Source: Flavobacteriales bacterium (GTDB lineage: Bacteria; Bacteroidota; Bacteroidia; Flavobacteriales_E; Vicingaceae). Taken from it: 64,000 bases of DNA. How positions within the stretch are numbered: position 1 is the stretch's first letter; each line of letters begins with the position of its first letter. The notes under the pieces are model-generated. The model searched no databases, was not told the DNA's origin, and saw only the letters and a list, made by a program, of their open reading frames with translations. The stretch spans positions 62,001-126,000 of the forward strand of contig JAPHUD010000002.1 in the NCBI GenBank assembly GCA_026196775.1, in the 5' to 3' direction. Both the position numbers and the translations under genes were made by a program. Below are positions 26,816 through 35,447 of the stretch, piece after piece.

Positions 26816-27700
26816 ATGAAATATATATACTACATAATAATCACAGTCTTTATCTCCTCAAACATTAGTGTTGCGGCACAGAAGTTTGAAATAATAAATG
26901 GAGATACTATAAACTATATAGATGAGAGTAACCTTAAACAAGGTTTTTGGAAAATCTTTGGTAGAATGAAAAAACTTCCTGACTATCAGCCAGATCAAGT
27001 GGTTGAACAAGGTGAGTATGAAAATAGCCGTAAACAAGGTATTTGGAAAATGTTTTATCCAAATGGAAAAACTAAAAGTGAGGTTGCTTATGTTAATAGC
27101 CGACCAAACGGATATTACAAAACTTATTACGAAAATGGTGAGTTAGAAGAAGAAGGCGAATGGAAAAACAATAGAAATGTTGGTAAATTTGTTAGAAAAC
27201 ATCCAAATGGTGAAGTCGCTCAAGAATTTGTTTTCAATGAAAAAGGCAAAAGAGATGGTGAACAAAAATATTACTATGAAGATGGTGCAGTAATGATTGT
27301 TGCTGAAATTAAAGAAGGAAAAGAAGAAAAAGTAACTGAATATTACCCAGATGGTTCTTTAAAAGCGGAAAAAGTTTTTGTTGATGGTAATTTAGATGTT
27401 GCTAATACTAAGGTATATGAACCAAAAACACCTATCAAAGAAACTGTAGTAACCGAAAAAGATCCTGTGAAAGTTGTGAAAGTTGATAAAGCTGAAGTTG
27501 TGAATAAAGGTGTTTTTGACGGAAATGGACAACATAAACTATACAATAAAGACAAACAAATATCTAAAGATGGTTTGTTTAAAAACTATCGCTTGATGGA
27601 TGGTAAAAACTACAAATATGATGAAAACGGAATTTTAATAAGCATTGAATTAATTAAAAACGGAAGATACATTGGTGAAGCACCTCTTCCAAAAGATTAA
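26816..27700 (+). CDS. Exported YwqK/MORN-repeat protein
   Basis: The 294-residue protein has a signal peptide (residues 1-21, ending VAAQ) and a series of MORN-like repeats of about 23 residues between residues 40 and 185. Each repeat has the pattern G-W/K-Y-x-NG-K/E-x-E (for example WKMFYPNGKTKSEVAY and YKTYYENGELEEEGEW). A Lys/Val-rich spacer (about 195-235) precedes a last repeat-like segment. Databases often label such proteins as a YwqK-family antitoxin, but an exported protein without a partner toxin is unlikely to be one. Bacteroidota encode many, probably periplasmic or surface-associated. A similar lipoprotein is encoded at 31.5 kb. Confidence 0.75.
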   Translation: MKYIYYIIITVFISSNISVAAQKFEIINGDTINYIDESNLKQGFWKIFGRMKKLPDYQPDQVVEQGEYENSRKQGIWKMFYPNGKTKSEVAYVNSRPNGYYKTYYENGELEEEGEWKNNRNVGKFVRKHPNGEVAQEFVFNEKGKRDGEQKYYYEDGAVMIVAEIKEGKEEKVTEYYPDGSLKAEKVFVDGNLDVANTKVYEPKTPIKETVVTEKDPVKVVKVDKAEVVNKGVFDGNGQHKLYNKDKQISKDGLFKNYRLMDGKNYKYDENGILISIELIKNGRYIGEAPLPKD

Positions 27701-27720
27701 TATTATATCCTTTATTTAAA

Positions 27721-27755
27721 AAACCCAACTTTTATTAAAAGTTGGGTTTTTTGTT
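27721..27755 (+). terminator. Rho-independent terminator after the YwqK-type gene
   Basis: AAACCCAACTTTT pairs with AAAAGTTGGGTTT around a 3-nt centre (27721-27749), followed by a T run. It separates the exported repeat protein gene from cysS. Confidence 0.88.
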
Positions 27756-27791
27756 TTATAGATTAACATTATTTTTACCAAAAATTTTAAC

Positions 27792-29267
27792 ATGTCTGAT
27801 AATCGATTAAAAATCTATAATAGCTTAAACTCTAAAAAAGAAGTTTTTGAACCACTTTCACCTCCATTTGTTGGACTTTATGTGTGCGGCCCTACTGTTT
27901 ATAACGAAGTGCATTTAGGTAATGTTAGAACCTTTATAACATTTGATGTTGTTTATAGATATTTAAAATTTTTAGGTTATAAAGTAAGGTATGTAAGAAA
28001 TATTACAGATGTTGGACATTTAGTTGATGATGCTGATGCAGGAGAGGATAAAATTGAAAAACGTGCCCGGTTAGAAAAAATTGAACCTATGGAAATTGTT
28101 CAGAAGTACACCAACAGTTTCCATGATGTTACCAAATTGTTTAACTTAATCCCTCCAAGTATAGAGCCTACAGCAACAGGTCATATTATTGAGCAAATTG
28201 AGATGATTCAAGACATCATAAAAAATGGATATGCTTACGAAATAAACGGTTCTGTGTATTTTGATGTAAAAAAATATGCTGAAAAATATAATTACGGAGA
28301 ACTTTCGGGAAGAAAATTAGACGAACTTATTGAAAATACTAGAGAAGAGTTAGAAGGCGGAACTGACAAAAAATTCTTTGCGGATTTTGCCCTTTGGAAA
28401 AAAGCTTCCGAAAATACCATTATGAAATGGCCTTCTCCTTGGGGAATTGGCGTGCCGGGTTGGCATTTAGAATGTTCTGTAATGAGTACTAAATATTTAG
28501 GAAAATCTTTCGATATACATGGTGGAGGAATGGATTTAAAATTCCCACACCACGAATGTGAAATTGCTCAATCTGTTGGAAGTGGTAACGAACACCCGGT
28601 AAAATATTGGATGCATGGAAACATGCTTACTGTAAATGGAACCAAAATGAGTAAATCATTGGGTAATTCTTTCTTACCGCTCGAACTAATAGCAGGAAGT
28701 CATCCTTTACTAGAAAAAGGTTATTCGCCAATGGTGGTTAAATTTTTCTTCTTACAAGCTAACTACAGAAGCACGGTAGATTTCTCTAACGAAGCTTTAC
28801 AAGCTGCCGAAAAAGGATATGCTAGAATGATGGCTGCAACGGAAACATTGGAAGAAATTAAGCCTTCAGCTACTACATCATTTGATGTTGATGCTTTGAT
28901 TAACAAAACCAACGAGAGTATGAATGATGATTTTAATACACCTGTAACTATTGCTAATTTATTTGATGGTGTTAAAATTATTAATACCATTAAAAGTGAA
29001 AAAGCTACCATAACTGCCGCAGATTTAGAAAAACTAAAAGTTTTATATAACAACTTTATTTTTGACATTTTTGGATTACAAAAAGAAAGCTCAGATGCTA
29101 AAAATGATTATTTAGATGGCATAATGAATGTAATTATGAACATTAGAAATGAAGCAAAAACATCAAAAAACTGGGCACTCTCTGACTTAATTAGAGATGA
29201 ACTAAAAAATTTAAGCATTACTATTCAAGACTCAAAAGATGGCTCAAATTGGACTGTGGAGAATTAA
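27792..29267 (+). CDS. cysS: Cysteine--tRNA ligase
   Basis: The 491-residue class I synthetase charges tRNA-Cys. The HIGH-type motif is in CGPTVYNEVHLGN (about 31-43), the zinc-binding Cys/His set includes the CGPTVY Cys and GWHLECSVM, and the KMSKS loop is GTKMSKSLGN (near 280). The C-terminal helical anticodon domain (DALR-like, about 340-491) is complete. The following lipoprotein gene starts within the last 29 nt of this gene in another frame. Confidence 0.97.
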   Translation: MSDNRLKIYNSLNSKKEVFEPLSPPFVGLYVCGPTVYNEVHLGNVRTFITFDVVYRYLKFLGYKVRYVRNITDVGHLVDDADAGEDKIEKRARLEKIEPMEIVQKYTNSFHDVTKLFNLIPPSIEPTATGHIIEQIEMIQDIIKNGYAYEINGSVYFDVKKYAEKYNYGELSGRKLDELIENTREELEGGTDKKFFADFALWKKASENTIMKWPSPWGIGVPGWHLECSVMSTKYLGKSFDIHGGGMDLKFPHHECEIAQSVGSGNEHPVKYWMHGNMLTVNGTKMSKSLGNSFLPLELIAGSHPLLEKGYSPMVVKFFFLQANYRSTVDFSNEALQAAEKGYARMMAATETLEEIKPSATTSFDVDALINKTNESMNDDFNTPVTIANLFDGVKIINTIKSEKATITAADLEKLKVLYNNFIFDIFGLQKESSDAKNDYLDGIMNVIMNIRNEAKTSKNWALSDLIRDELKNLSITIQDSKDGSNWTVEN

Positions 29268-30264
29268 CTTATTTCTCCTATTAATACTTAGCTTTTTTAT
29301 ATTTTCTTGTGAAGATGATAAAAAAAAAGAAAAGCAACAAACAACCGAAACAGAAAAACCGGTAAAAACTACTTTTATCCCACTCGAAAAACCTGATTTT
29401 AGTGAAGATTCTGCTTATTTATATGTACAACAACAAGTAGATTTCGGCCCTCGTTTTCCTAATAACGAAGCTCATGGAAAATGTGCTATTTTCTTAAAAA
29501 ACAAATTGGCTTCTTTTGGTTTTTCTACTCAAATTCAAGAAGGAAAAGCAACTACTTTTAATAATAAAAACATTACCATTAAAAACATTATAGGGACTTA
29601 CAATCCTACAGCAACAAAGAGAATTTTATTATTTGCTCATTGGGATACCCGACCATTTGCCGACCATGATGATAAAGACAGAACAAAACCAATTTTAGGG
29701 GCAAATGATGGAGCAAGCGGTGTAGGCATTTTGTTAGAAGTAGCTCGTCAGATAAACATTACACAGCCAGAAATTGGTATTGATATCATATTTTTTGATG
29801 CTGAAGATTACGGACAACCTTCAAGTTTAATGAGTCCATCATCAGCAGAAACTTGGTGCTTAGGTTCACAATATTGGGCAAGAAATCCTCACATCCCTGG
29901 ATATAAAGCCGATTTCGGAATTTTACTCGATATGGTTGGTGGCCCAAACCCACAATTTACCAAAGAAAGTATCTCTATGAGATATGCTCCAAATATTGTA
30001 AGAAAAGTTTGGGATGTTGCCAAAAGATTAGGACATCAGCATGTTTTTGTAGATAAAGAAACTTATTTTGTAGGTACAGACGATCATCAATATGTAAATG
30101 AAATTGCCAACATACCAAGTATAGACATCATTCATTTTGAAGAAAGTACAGGTAGTTTTCATCAATCGTGGCACACTCATGACGACAATATGGATATAAT
30201 AAATAAAAGCACTTTAAAAATTGTTGGAGAAACAGTATTGGGTGTAATTTATAACGAAAAATAA
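29239..30264 (+). CDS. M28-family peptidase / glutaminyl cyclase-like lipoprotein
   Basis: The 341-residue protein begins with a lipoprotein signal (hydrophobic helix then FSC, Cys24) and a Lys/Glu/Thr-rich linker. The zinc-hydrolase domain follows, with metal ligands in LLFAHWDTRPFADHDD, GANDGASGVGILLEVAR and FFDAEDYG, and a His in WHTHDDN near the end. This is the M28 fold shared by aminopeptidases and glutaminyl-peptide cyclotransferases; FAHWDTRPFAD and the DGASG loop lean towards the glutaminyl cyclase branch. It is probably anchored at the outer membrane or periplasmic face. The start lies inside cysS (29-nt overlap), so translation may be coupled. Confidence 0.85.
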   Translation: MAQIGLWRINLFLLLILSFFIFSCEDDKKKEKQQTTETEKPVKTTFIPLEKPDFSEDSAYLYVQQQVDFGPRFPNNEAHGKCAIFLKNKLASFGFSTQIQEGKATTFNNKNITIKNIIGTYNPTATKRILLFAHWDTRPFADHDDKDRTKPILGANDGASGVGILLEVARQINITQPEIGIDIIFFDAEDYGQPSSLMSPSSAETWCLGSQYWARNPHIPGYKADFGILLDMVGGPNPQFTKESISMRYAPNIVRKVWDVAKRLGHQHVFVDKETYFVGTDDHQYVNEIANIPSIDIIHFEESTGSFHQSWHTHDDNMDIINKSTLKIVGETVLGVIYNEK

Positions 30265-30281
30265 TTTTTTTCATATCTCCC

Positions 30282-30311
30282 TTGCATTTTACAAATATTT
30301 GTTTACATTTG
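30282..30311 (+). promoter_or_regulatory. Promoter of the acidic small lipoprotein gene
   Basis: TTGC (30282-30285) and TACATTTG (30304-30311) with an 18-nt spacer fit the Bacteroidota promoter consensus. The expected start near 30318 would give a leader of about 55 nt. Confidence 0.65.
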
Positions 30312-30372
30312 TGACCTATTTTGACTAATAGGAAACTAAAAATCAATCAATAACCAAAAACAATTAATTAAA

Positions 30373-30627
30373 ATGAAAAAAGTATTAGCATTATTAATGG
30401 TTGCAGGTATGTTCTCTCTAGTAGCATGCGGACCATCAGAAGAAGAAAAAGCAGCAGCAGAAGCGGAAGCTCAAAAAATCGCTGACGATTTAATGAAAGG
30501 CTTAGAAGAAGCTGTTGAAGAAGAGCCAACTGCTGAAGTAGAAGAAGAAGTTACTGAAGAAGAAGCTACTGAAGAAGAAGCTCCAAAAGAAGAAACTGAA
30601 GCTCCTGCTGAAGAAACTGCTGAATAA
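30373..30627 (+). CDS. Small Glu-rich lipoprotein
   Basis: The 84-residue protein has a lipoprotein signal (AGMFSLVACG, Cys19) followed by a low-complexity acidic tail. About 26 of the residues are Glu, in EEE/TEEE and APxEET blocks, with only one Trp/Tyr/Phe-type residue in total outside the signal. A helical start (EEEKAAAEAEAQKIADDLMKG) is followed by a likely disordered end. It is transcribed alone, with a good promoter and a perfect 36-nt palindromic terminator, the profile of an abundant small transcript. No function is known to me; cation binding or an envelope spacer role are guesses. Codons are regular (GAA-rich) and the frame is convincing. Confidence 0.8.
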   Translation: MKKVLALLMVAGMFSLVACGPSEEEKAAAEAEAQKIADDLMKGLEEAVEEEPTAEVEEEVTEEEATEEEAPKEETEAPAEETAE

Positions 30628-30651
30628 GGATTAGGTAAGATTAAATCTTAT

Positions 30652-30690
30652 AAAAAAGACTGTCGTTTTAAAACGACAGTCTTTTTTTTT
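30652..30690 (+). terminator. Strong palindromic terminator after the acidic lipoprotein gene
   Basis: Two 18-nt arms (30652-30669 and 30670-30687) form a perfect palindrome with core GACTGTCGTTTTAAAACGAC, flanked by A and T runs. It is probably bidirectional in form but lies after a rightward gene, only 15 nt before trmB starts, so trmB has either read-through or a very short leader. Confidence 0.9.
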
Positions 30691-30704
30691 ATCAAATTTG
30701 CAAA

Positions 30705-31397
30705 ATGGGACAAAAAAACAAATTAGCCAAGTGGGCAGACAACTTGACATTTGGCAATGTTTACCAGCCAAAAACTGCTGAAGTATTAAATGCTAATTAC
30801 CATTTAAAAGGAAAATGGGATACCGAAGTGTTTAAAAATAGCCACCCTATTGTATTAGAATTAGGTTGTGGTAAAGGAGAGTATTCTGTTGGCTTAGCAA
30901 AACACTTTCCTAATAAAAATTTTATTGGTTTAGACATTAAGGGCAATAGAATTTGGAAAGGTGCTAAAGAAGCCTTTGAAAAAAACATGAACAATGTTGT
31001 TTTTATAAGAACCCGAATAGATTTTATCACCTCGTTATTTGATGAAAATGAAGTAGACGAAATCTGGATTACCTTTCCCGATCCACAACCAAAAGACCGT
31101 TTAGCAAGAAAAAGACTAACCTCTCCCTTATTTATTGAAAGATATAAGCAAATTTTAAAACCAAAGGGAATTATCCATCTTAAAACAGATCATGAAGGTT
31201 TCTTTAGATACACCCTAAAAGAAATTGAAGCTCATAACTATCATTTAATAGAACATACCTTTAATTTATATGGCGAAAAAATTGCAGATTTAGATGAAAA
31301 AACTCGTAATATTCTATCTATAAAAACTTTTTATGAAAACTTATTTTCTCAAAAAGGACACAGTATTCATTACCTTAAATTTCAAGTAAACAAGTAA
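30705..31397 (+). CDS. trmB: tRNA (guanine-N7-)-methyltransferase
   Basis: The 230-residue SAM-dependent enzyme makes m7G46 in the tRNA variable loop. SAM-binding motif I is IVLELGCGKGEYSVGLAK (near 48-65), followed by NFIGLDIKGNRIWKGA, and the TrmB-specific catalytic motif is TFPDPQPKDRLARKRL, with HLKTDHEGF further on. The length fits. It starts just after a strong terminator, so its promoter must overlap it; only a partial box (CAAATTTG) is seen. Confidence 0.95.
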   Translation: MGQKNKLAKWADNLTFGNVYQPKTAEVLNANYHLKGKWDTEVFKNSHPIVLELGCGKGEYSVGLAKHFPNKNFIGLDIKGNRIWKGAKEAFEKNMNNVVFIRTRIDFITSLFDENEVDEIWITFPDPQPKDRLARKRLTSPLFIERYKQILKPKGIIHLKTDHEGFFRYTLKEIEAHNYHLIEHTFNLYGEKIADLDEKTRNILSIKTFYENLFSQKGHSIHYLKFQVNK

Positions 31398-31409
31398 GCA
31401 TAATTATTA

Positions 31410-31439
31410 TTGTTAAAAGATGAATAAAGCGTAATTTTA
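31410..31439 (+). promoter_or_regulatory. Putative promoter of the small YwqK-type lipoprotein gene
   Basis: TTG (31410-31412) and TAATTTTA (31432-31439, one mismatch to TAnnTTTG) with a 19-nt spacer lie 30 nt before the ATG. Confidence 0.5.
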
Positions 31440-31468
31440 CGAATGAAAATCATCTAAAATAGTTAATT

Positions 31469-31894
31469 ATGCGAAAAATAATTGGTTTAATTATCGTAGT
31501 TTTTTTTCTATTCTCTTGTAAAGAAAAACATATTGAAAAAACAGAAGAAGCTTATCCCGACAAATCTCCTAAAGTAGTTGGCATCTATAAATTAGATGAA
31601 AATCAACAAGAAATTAAATTCGAAGAAAAAATACTATTTCCAACAGGAGAACTAAAAATGAAAGGTCCAATTAAAAACAACCTCAGACATGGTATTTGGG
31701 TAGCATATTTTAAATCGGGCAAAAAACAAAGTGAAGGAGAGTTTGTAAATGGAGTAAGGAATGGATTTACCATTGTTTATCATGAAAATGGCAATAAACT
31801 TTATGAAGGTTTTTATACCGATGGCAAAGAGTCTGGTGTATGGAAATTTTACAATAAAGACGGTAGTTTAAACAACGAAAAAAAATTTGATTAA
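31469..31894 (+). CDS. YwqK/MORN-repeat lipoprotein
   Basis: The 141-residue protein has a lipobox (FFLFSCKEK, Cys17), a short linker, and three MORN-like repeats (about residues 60-140, for example HGIWVAYFKSGKKQSEGEF and NGFTIVYHENGNKLYEGF). It is a shorter, lipid-anchored relative of the exported repeat protein at 26.8 kb. The antitoxin name carried by this family in databases is not supported here, as there is no toxin neighbour. It ends 6 nt before dnaG and could be in the same transcript, though a functional relation to replication is improbable. Confidence 0.75.
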   Translation: MRKIIGLIIVVFFLFSCKEKHIEKTEEAYPDKSPKVVGIYKLDENQQEIKFEEKILFPTGELKMKGPIKNNLRHGIWVAYFKSGKKQSEGEFVNGVRNGFTIVYHENGNKLYEGFYTDGKESGVWKFYNKDGSLNNEKKFD

Positions 31895-31900
31895 CACTTA

Positions 31901-33841
31901 ATGATTCCAAAGGAAACCATAGATGAAATTTTTAACGCCTGCATTATTGAAGATGTTGTAGGCGATTTTGTTACGCTTAAAAAAAGAGGAGCAAATTATT
32001 TGGGTAATTGCCCTTTTCACAACGAAAAAACCCCCTCTTTTACTGTTTCTCCTGCTAAAGGCATTTATAAATGTTTTGGATGTGGAAAAGCCGGAAACTC
32101 CGTAAATTTTATAATGGAGCATGAGCATTATACTTACCCTGAAGCGCTTAAATACCTAGCCGACAAATACCAAATTGAAGTTGAAGAAGAAGAGCAAAGT
32201 GATGCTCAAATACAAGCTGCCAACGAAAAAGAAAGTCTTTACATTGTTTCTAATTTTGCAGCTAAATATTTTGCCAACGAACTACTTAATACCGACAAAG
32301 GCAAAGCCATAGGGTTAAGTTACTTTGAAGAAAGAGGCTTTACACCCGAAACCATAGAAAAATTTCAGTTAGGTTATAGTCCTGATGAATGGACTGCCTT
32401 TACGGATGAAGCCCAAAATGCAGGTTACGATATTAAATATTTAGAAAAATCTGGACTAACCATAGTTAAAGAAAATAAAAAATTTGATAGGTTTAAAGGC
32501 AGGGTAATGTTCCCAATTCATAACCTCTCTGGTAGGGTTTTAGGTTTTGGAGGAAGAATATTAACCAACGATAAAAAAGCAGCAAAGTATATTAACTCTC
32601 CTGAATCGGAAATTTACGATAAGAGTAATGTGCTTTATGGAATTTATTTTGCCAAAAAAAGCATTACACAAGAAGACAATTGTTTTTTAGTAGAAGGTTA
32701 TACCGATGTAATTTCTTTATCTCAAACCGGAGTAGAAAATGTGGTGGCTTCTTCTGGAACTTCACTTACCGAAGGACAAATCAGGTTAATTAGCAGATAC
32801 ACTAAAAACATTACTATACTTTATGATGGTGATATTGCTGGAATTAAAGCATCTTTTAGAGGAATTGACATGATTTTGCAAGAAGGTATGAATGTTAGGG
32901 TGGTGCTTTTTCCTGATGGTGAAGATCCAGATTCGTATGCTAAAAAAGCTACAACCGAAGAACTAAAAGAATATATTGGAGAAAAAGCTCAAGATTTTAT
33001 TCAGTTTAAAATAAGTGTTTTATTAGAAGAATCTGGTAAAGACCCTATAAAAAGAGCTGAGCTTATTAAAGACATTGTAAGTAGCATTGCCCTTATTCCC
33101 GACCAAATTAAAAGAGCTGTTTATACCAAAGAATGTAGTGTTTTATTAGAAATTTCAGAGCAAGCTCTTATTAATGAAACAAACAAAATTCTTAGAAAAA
33201 AGTATACTAAACAATCTTCCACTTCAGAAGAAGTTATTGCTGAAACAGATTACAAATCGTTTACACAACACGAAAAAAAAGACGCTTCAAATATAGATTT
33301 ATTAAATTGGGAAAGAGAAATTATTCGTTTGCTAATTAATTATGCCGACCAACAAATAAAAGTTAAAGTAATACAAGAAGAAAAAGAAGAAACAAGAGAA
33401 ATTCCGATAGTTACTTATATCGTTCACTCTTTATTGAGTGATGAAATTGAGTTTACCACGCCTGTTTTTCAAGATATTTTTTTGCTCTACAACACCCATC
33501 TTAAAGATGAAAAAATATTGTCTCAGCAAACTTTAATTCAACATGAAAATAACGCTATAAAAAATGCCGCAATAGACTTGCTTTCAACAAAATATGAATT
33601 AAACGATTGGGGGAAACATAATATTACCGTAAACACGGAAAACAACCAACTCGAAATAGCTGTTATCAACTCTGTACATGCTTTTAAATTGTGTAAAGTA
33701 AAACACCTTATTAAAAAAACACAAGATGAACTTAGAGGAGTTGACGATGAAAATCAACTAAAAATTATCCAAAAAATTATGCTGCTAGAGCAAGTTAAAG
33801 CTCAACTTTCTGATAAATTGGGAATTGTTATTGTGGAGTAA
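31901..33841 (+). CDS. dnaG: DNA primase
   Basis: The 646-residue primase makes RNA primers at the replication fork. The N-terminal CHC2 zinc finger has Cys37, His40, Cys58 and Cys61 in NCPFHNEKTPSF and YKCFGCGKAGN. The catalytic RNAP domain has RVMFPIHNLSGRVLGFGGR, and the TOPRIM fold contains FLVEGYTDVISLSQ and the acidic LYDGDIAG. The C-terminal third (about 450-646) is the helicase-interaction region and is less conserved. The usual rpsU and rpoD neighbours of proteobacterial operons are absent, as is normal in Bacteroidota. Confidence 0.96.
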   Translation: MIPKETIDEIFNACIIEDVVGDFVTLKKRGANYLGNCPFHNEKTPSFTVSPAKGIYKCFGCGKAGNSVNFIMEHEHYTYPEALKYLADKYQIEVEEEEQSDAQIQAANEKESLYIVSNFAAKYFANELLNTDKGKAIGLSYFEERGFTPETIEKFQLGYSPDEWTAFTDEAQNAGYDIKYLEKSGLTIVKENKKFDRFKGRVMFPIHNLSGRVLGFGGRILTNDKKAAKYINSPESEIYDKSNVLYGIYFAKKSITQEDNCFLVEGYTDVISLSQTGVENVVASSGTSLTEGQIRLISRYTKNITILYDGDIAGIKASFRGIDMILQEGMNVRVVLFPDGEDPDSYAKKATTEELKEYIGEKAQDFIQFKISVLLEESGKDPIKRAELIKDIVSSIALIPDQIKRAVYTKECSVLLEISEQALINETNKILRKKYTKQSSTSEEVIAETDYKSFTQHEKKDASNIDLLNWEREIIRLLINYADQQIKVKVIQEEKEETREIPIVTYIVHSLLSDEIEFTTPVFQDIFLLYNTHLKDEKILSQQTLIQHENNAIKNAAIDLLSTKYELNDWGKHNITVNTENNQLEIAVINSVHAFKLCKVKHLIKKTQDELRGVDDENQLKIIQKIMLLEQVKAQLSDKLGIVIVE

Positions 33842-33949
33842 TTTTAATTCATTAGTATGAATTTACAATAGCCTGATCTCTATTATTCTTTTAAATTCAG
33901 ACCATTTATAGAAACCCATTTTTCTTATAAAACGATTGTTTAAACTATT

Positions 33950-35404
33950 CTAACGCTCAACCAACACTTCCTGATGCGTTTCTATGGCTGTTTTGTAGTG
34001 TTGATAACGCTCCATAATTTCTTTTACGTATTTGTAAGTAATATGACCTTTACAGTAACCGTGTTTTACCACTTCATCTTTATAATATTTTGGCTTAGAT
34101 TTATTTTTTAGAAAATAACTAACGTCTTTCCAAAGCTGAGGATTCTTATTATATTTCTGTGCTAAACGGTAAGCATCAAAAACATGTCCGGGTCCAACAT
34201 TATAACTCGCTAGAACATATTTTACCCTTTCGGTAGAGTCTGTAACTTTATCTTCCCACATTTTACTTAAATAACGAATGTATTTTACCCCCGCTTTAAT
34301 GTTTTCTTGAGCCGAAGAGGTAGAGTCAACCCCATATTTGGCTCCCGTTAAAGGCATAAATTGCATGACTCCAAAAGAGTTCCCCCAGCCTAACGCACTA
34401 TTATTAAACTTCGATTCCTGATAAATCAATGCAGCCACCAACTCCCAATCCCAAGGTATTTGCGGTGCATATTTTTTTAATGTTTCATCATACGGTGTAA
34501 GTTGTCCACTATTCATTGTAAACGACTCATCATTAATTCGTTTATCATGTTGTGATCGGTTATCATAATATTTTTTATATAACAACTTAAAAGCAACAGT
34601 CTTTTGATAAGCTTTTAGCCAGTTATTAATAGAAGCAGTTAAGCTATCACTATTTTTTCTAAGAGCAAAGGCTATTTGTTGTTCATTACTTACCTCCACT
34701 CTTGCATCAATATTAGGGTATTGCCATTCGTTTACTAAAGCAATATTTTTATCAGCAACCGTGTAATCTATTGTTCCTTGAGCTACTTGTTCAATTAGTT
34801 GTTCCATAGAAACTTCACCAGGAACTACCTCAACTTTAATTTTTTCACCAATCTCTTTAGATAAACTATATAAACGTTCATAAAACGAAGACTCTCTTCT
34901 TACATAAATTGTCTTTCCACCTAACTCTAAAGGAGAGTTTAGCAAGGAATCTTTTAGTGATTTTTTAGAAAGTTTTTTCCAGTTTTCAGGTTTACGCTGA
35001 ACTAGCACCTGCTTTGTAAATAAAATTGGCTGCGAAAAATCAACTTGCTTTTTTCTGTCTAAAGTAACCGTTAAATTAGCGGCAACAAGATCACCAACAC
35101 CATTATTCAAATGAATAAACACACTATCCATATTTTTTATTGGAATAACTTCTAGCTCTACTCCCTGACTTTTAGCATATTGATTCAACAATTCATACTC
35201 AAAACCCATAGGTTGACCTCGATAAATAAAATAACTTGTTGCACTATAATTAATTAAAGCCTTAATTTTACCGTCAGCCCTTATCTCCTTTAAATCTTTT
35301 TTTACAGGACGAGGCAGCTTAGATTCATTAACCATTACTTCTTTACAGCTAAACAAAGAAATGCTTAAAACTAAAATTAATATATATGAGATTTTTTTCG
35401 TCAT
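33950..35404 (-). CDS. mltF: MltF-like membrane-bound lytic transglycosylase lipoprotein
   Basis: From the ATG at 35404 this is a 484-residue lipoprotein (signal MTKKISYILILVLSISLFSC, Cys20). It has a solute-binding (SBP_bac_3-like) regulatory domain of about 230 residues, followed by a C-terminal soluble lytic transglycosylase domain. The catalytic Glu is in LVAALIYQESKFNNSALG, followed by GVMQFMPLTGAKYGV and ASYNVGPGHVFDA. MltF cleaves the glycosidic bond of peptidoglycan to form anhydromuramyl products, and the N-terminal domain senses muropeptides in the E. coli group. A start 9 nt upstream (35413) is also possible. It diverges from the WG-repeat gene over about 43 nt. Confidence 0.9.
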   Translation of the reverse strand: MTKKISYILILVLSISLFSCKEVMVNESKLPRPVKKDLKEIRADGKIKALINYSATSYFIYRGQPMGFEYELLNQYAKSQGVELEVIPIKNMDSVFIHLNNGVGDLVAANLTVTLDRKKQVDFSQPILFTKQVLVQRKPENWKKLSKKSLKDSLLNSPLELGGKTIYVRRESSFYERLYSLSKEIGEKIKVEVVPGEVSMEQLIEQVAQGTIDYTVADKNIALVNEWQYPNIDARVEVSNEQQIAFALRKNSDSLTASINNWLKAYQKTVAFKLLYKKYYDNRSQHDKRINDESFTMNSGQLTPYDETLKKYAPQIPWDWELVAALIYQESKFNNSALGWGNSFGVMQFMPLTGAKYGVDSTSSAQENIKAGVKYIRYLSKMWEDKVTDSTERVKYVLASYNVGPGHVFDAYRLAQKYNKNPQLWKDVSYFLKNKSKPKYYKDEVVKHGYCKGHITYKYVKEIMERYQHYKTAIETHQEVLVER

Positions 35405-35447
35405 AAAAAACATTCAACAAGTGTTTAATACGTTAGCTTTTCAAAAA

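Noticed and set aside
26816-27700. A toxin-antitoxin system based on the YwqK-family antitoxin name
   Set aside because: The protein is exported and no small toxin-like gene is adjacent; the name is a database carry-over.
35361-35447. Extended N-terminus of the WG-repeat protein starting at 35361
   Set aside because: It would overlap the divergent mltF start and place the signal peptide internally; the ATG at 35448 starts directly with a signal sequence.
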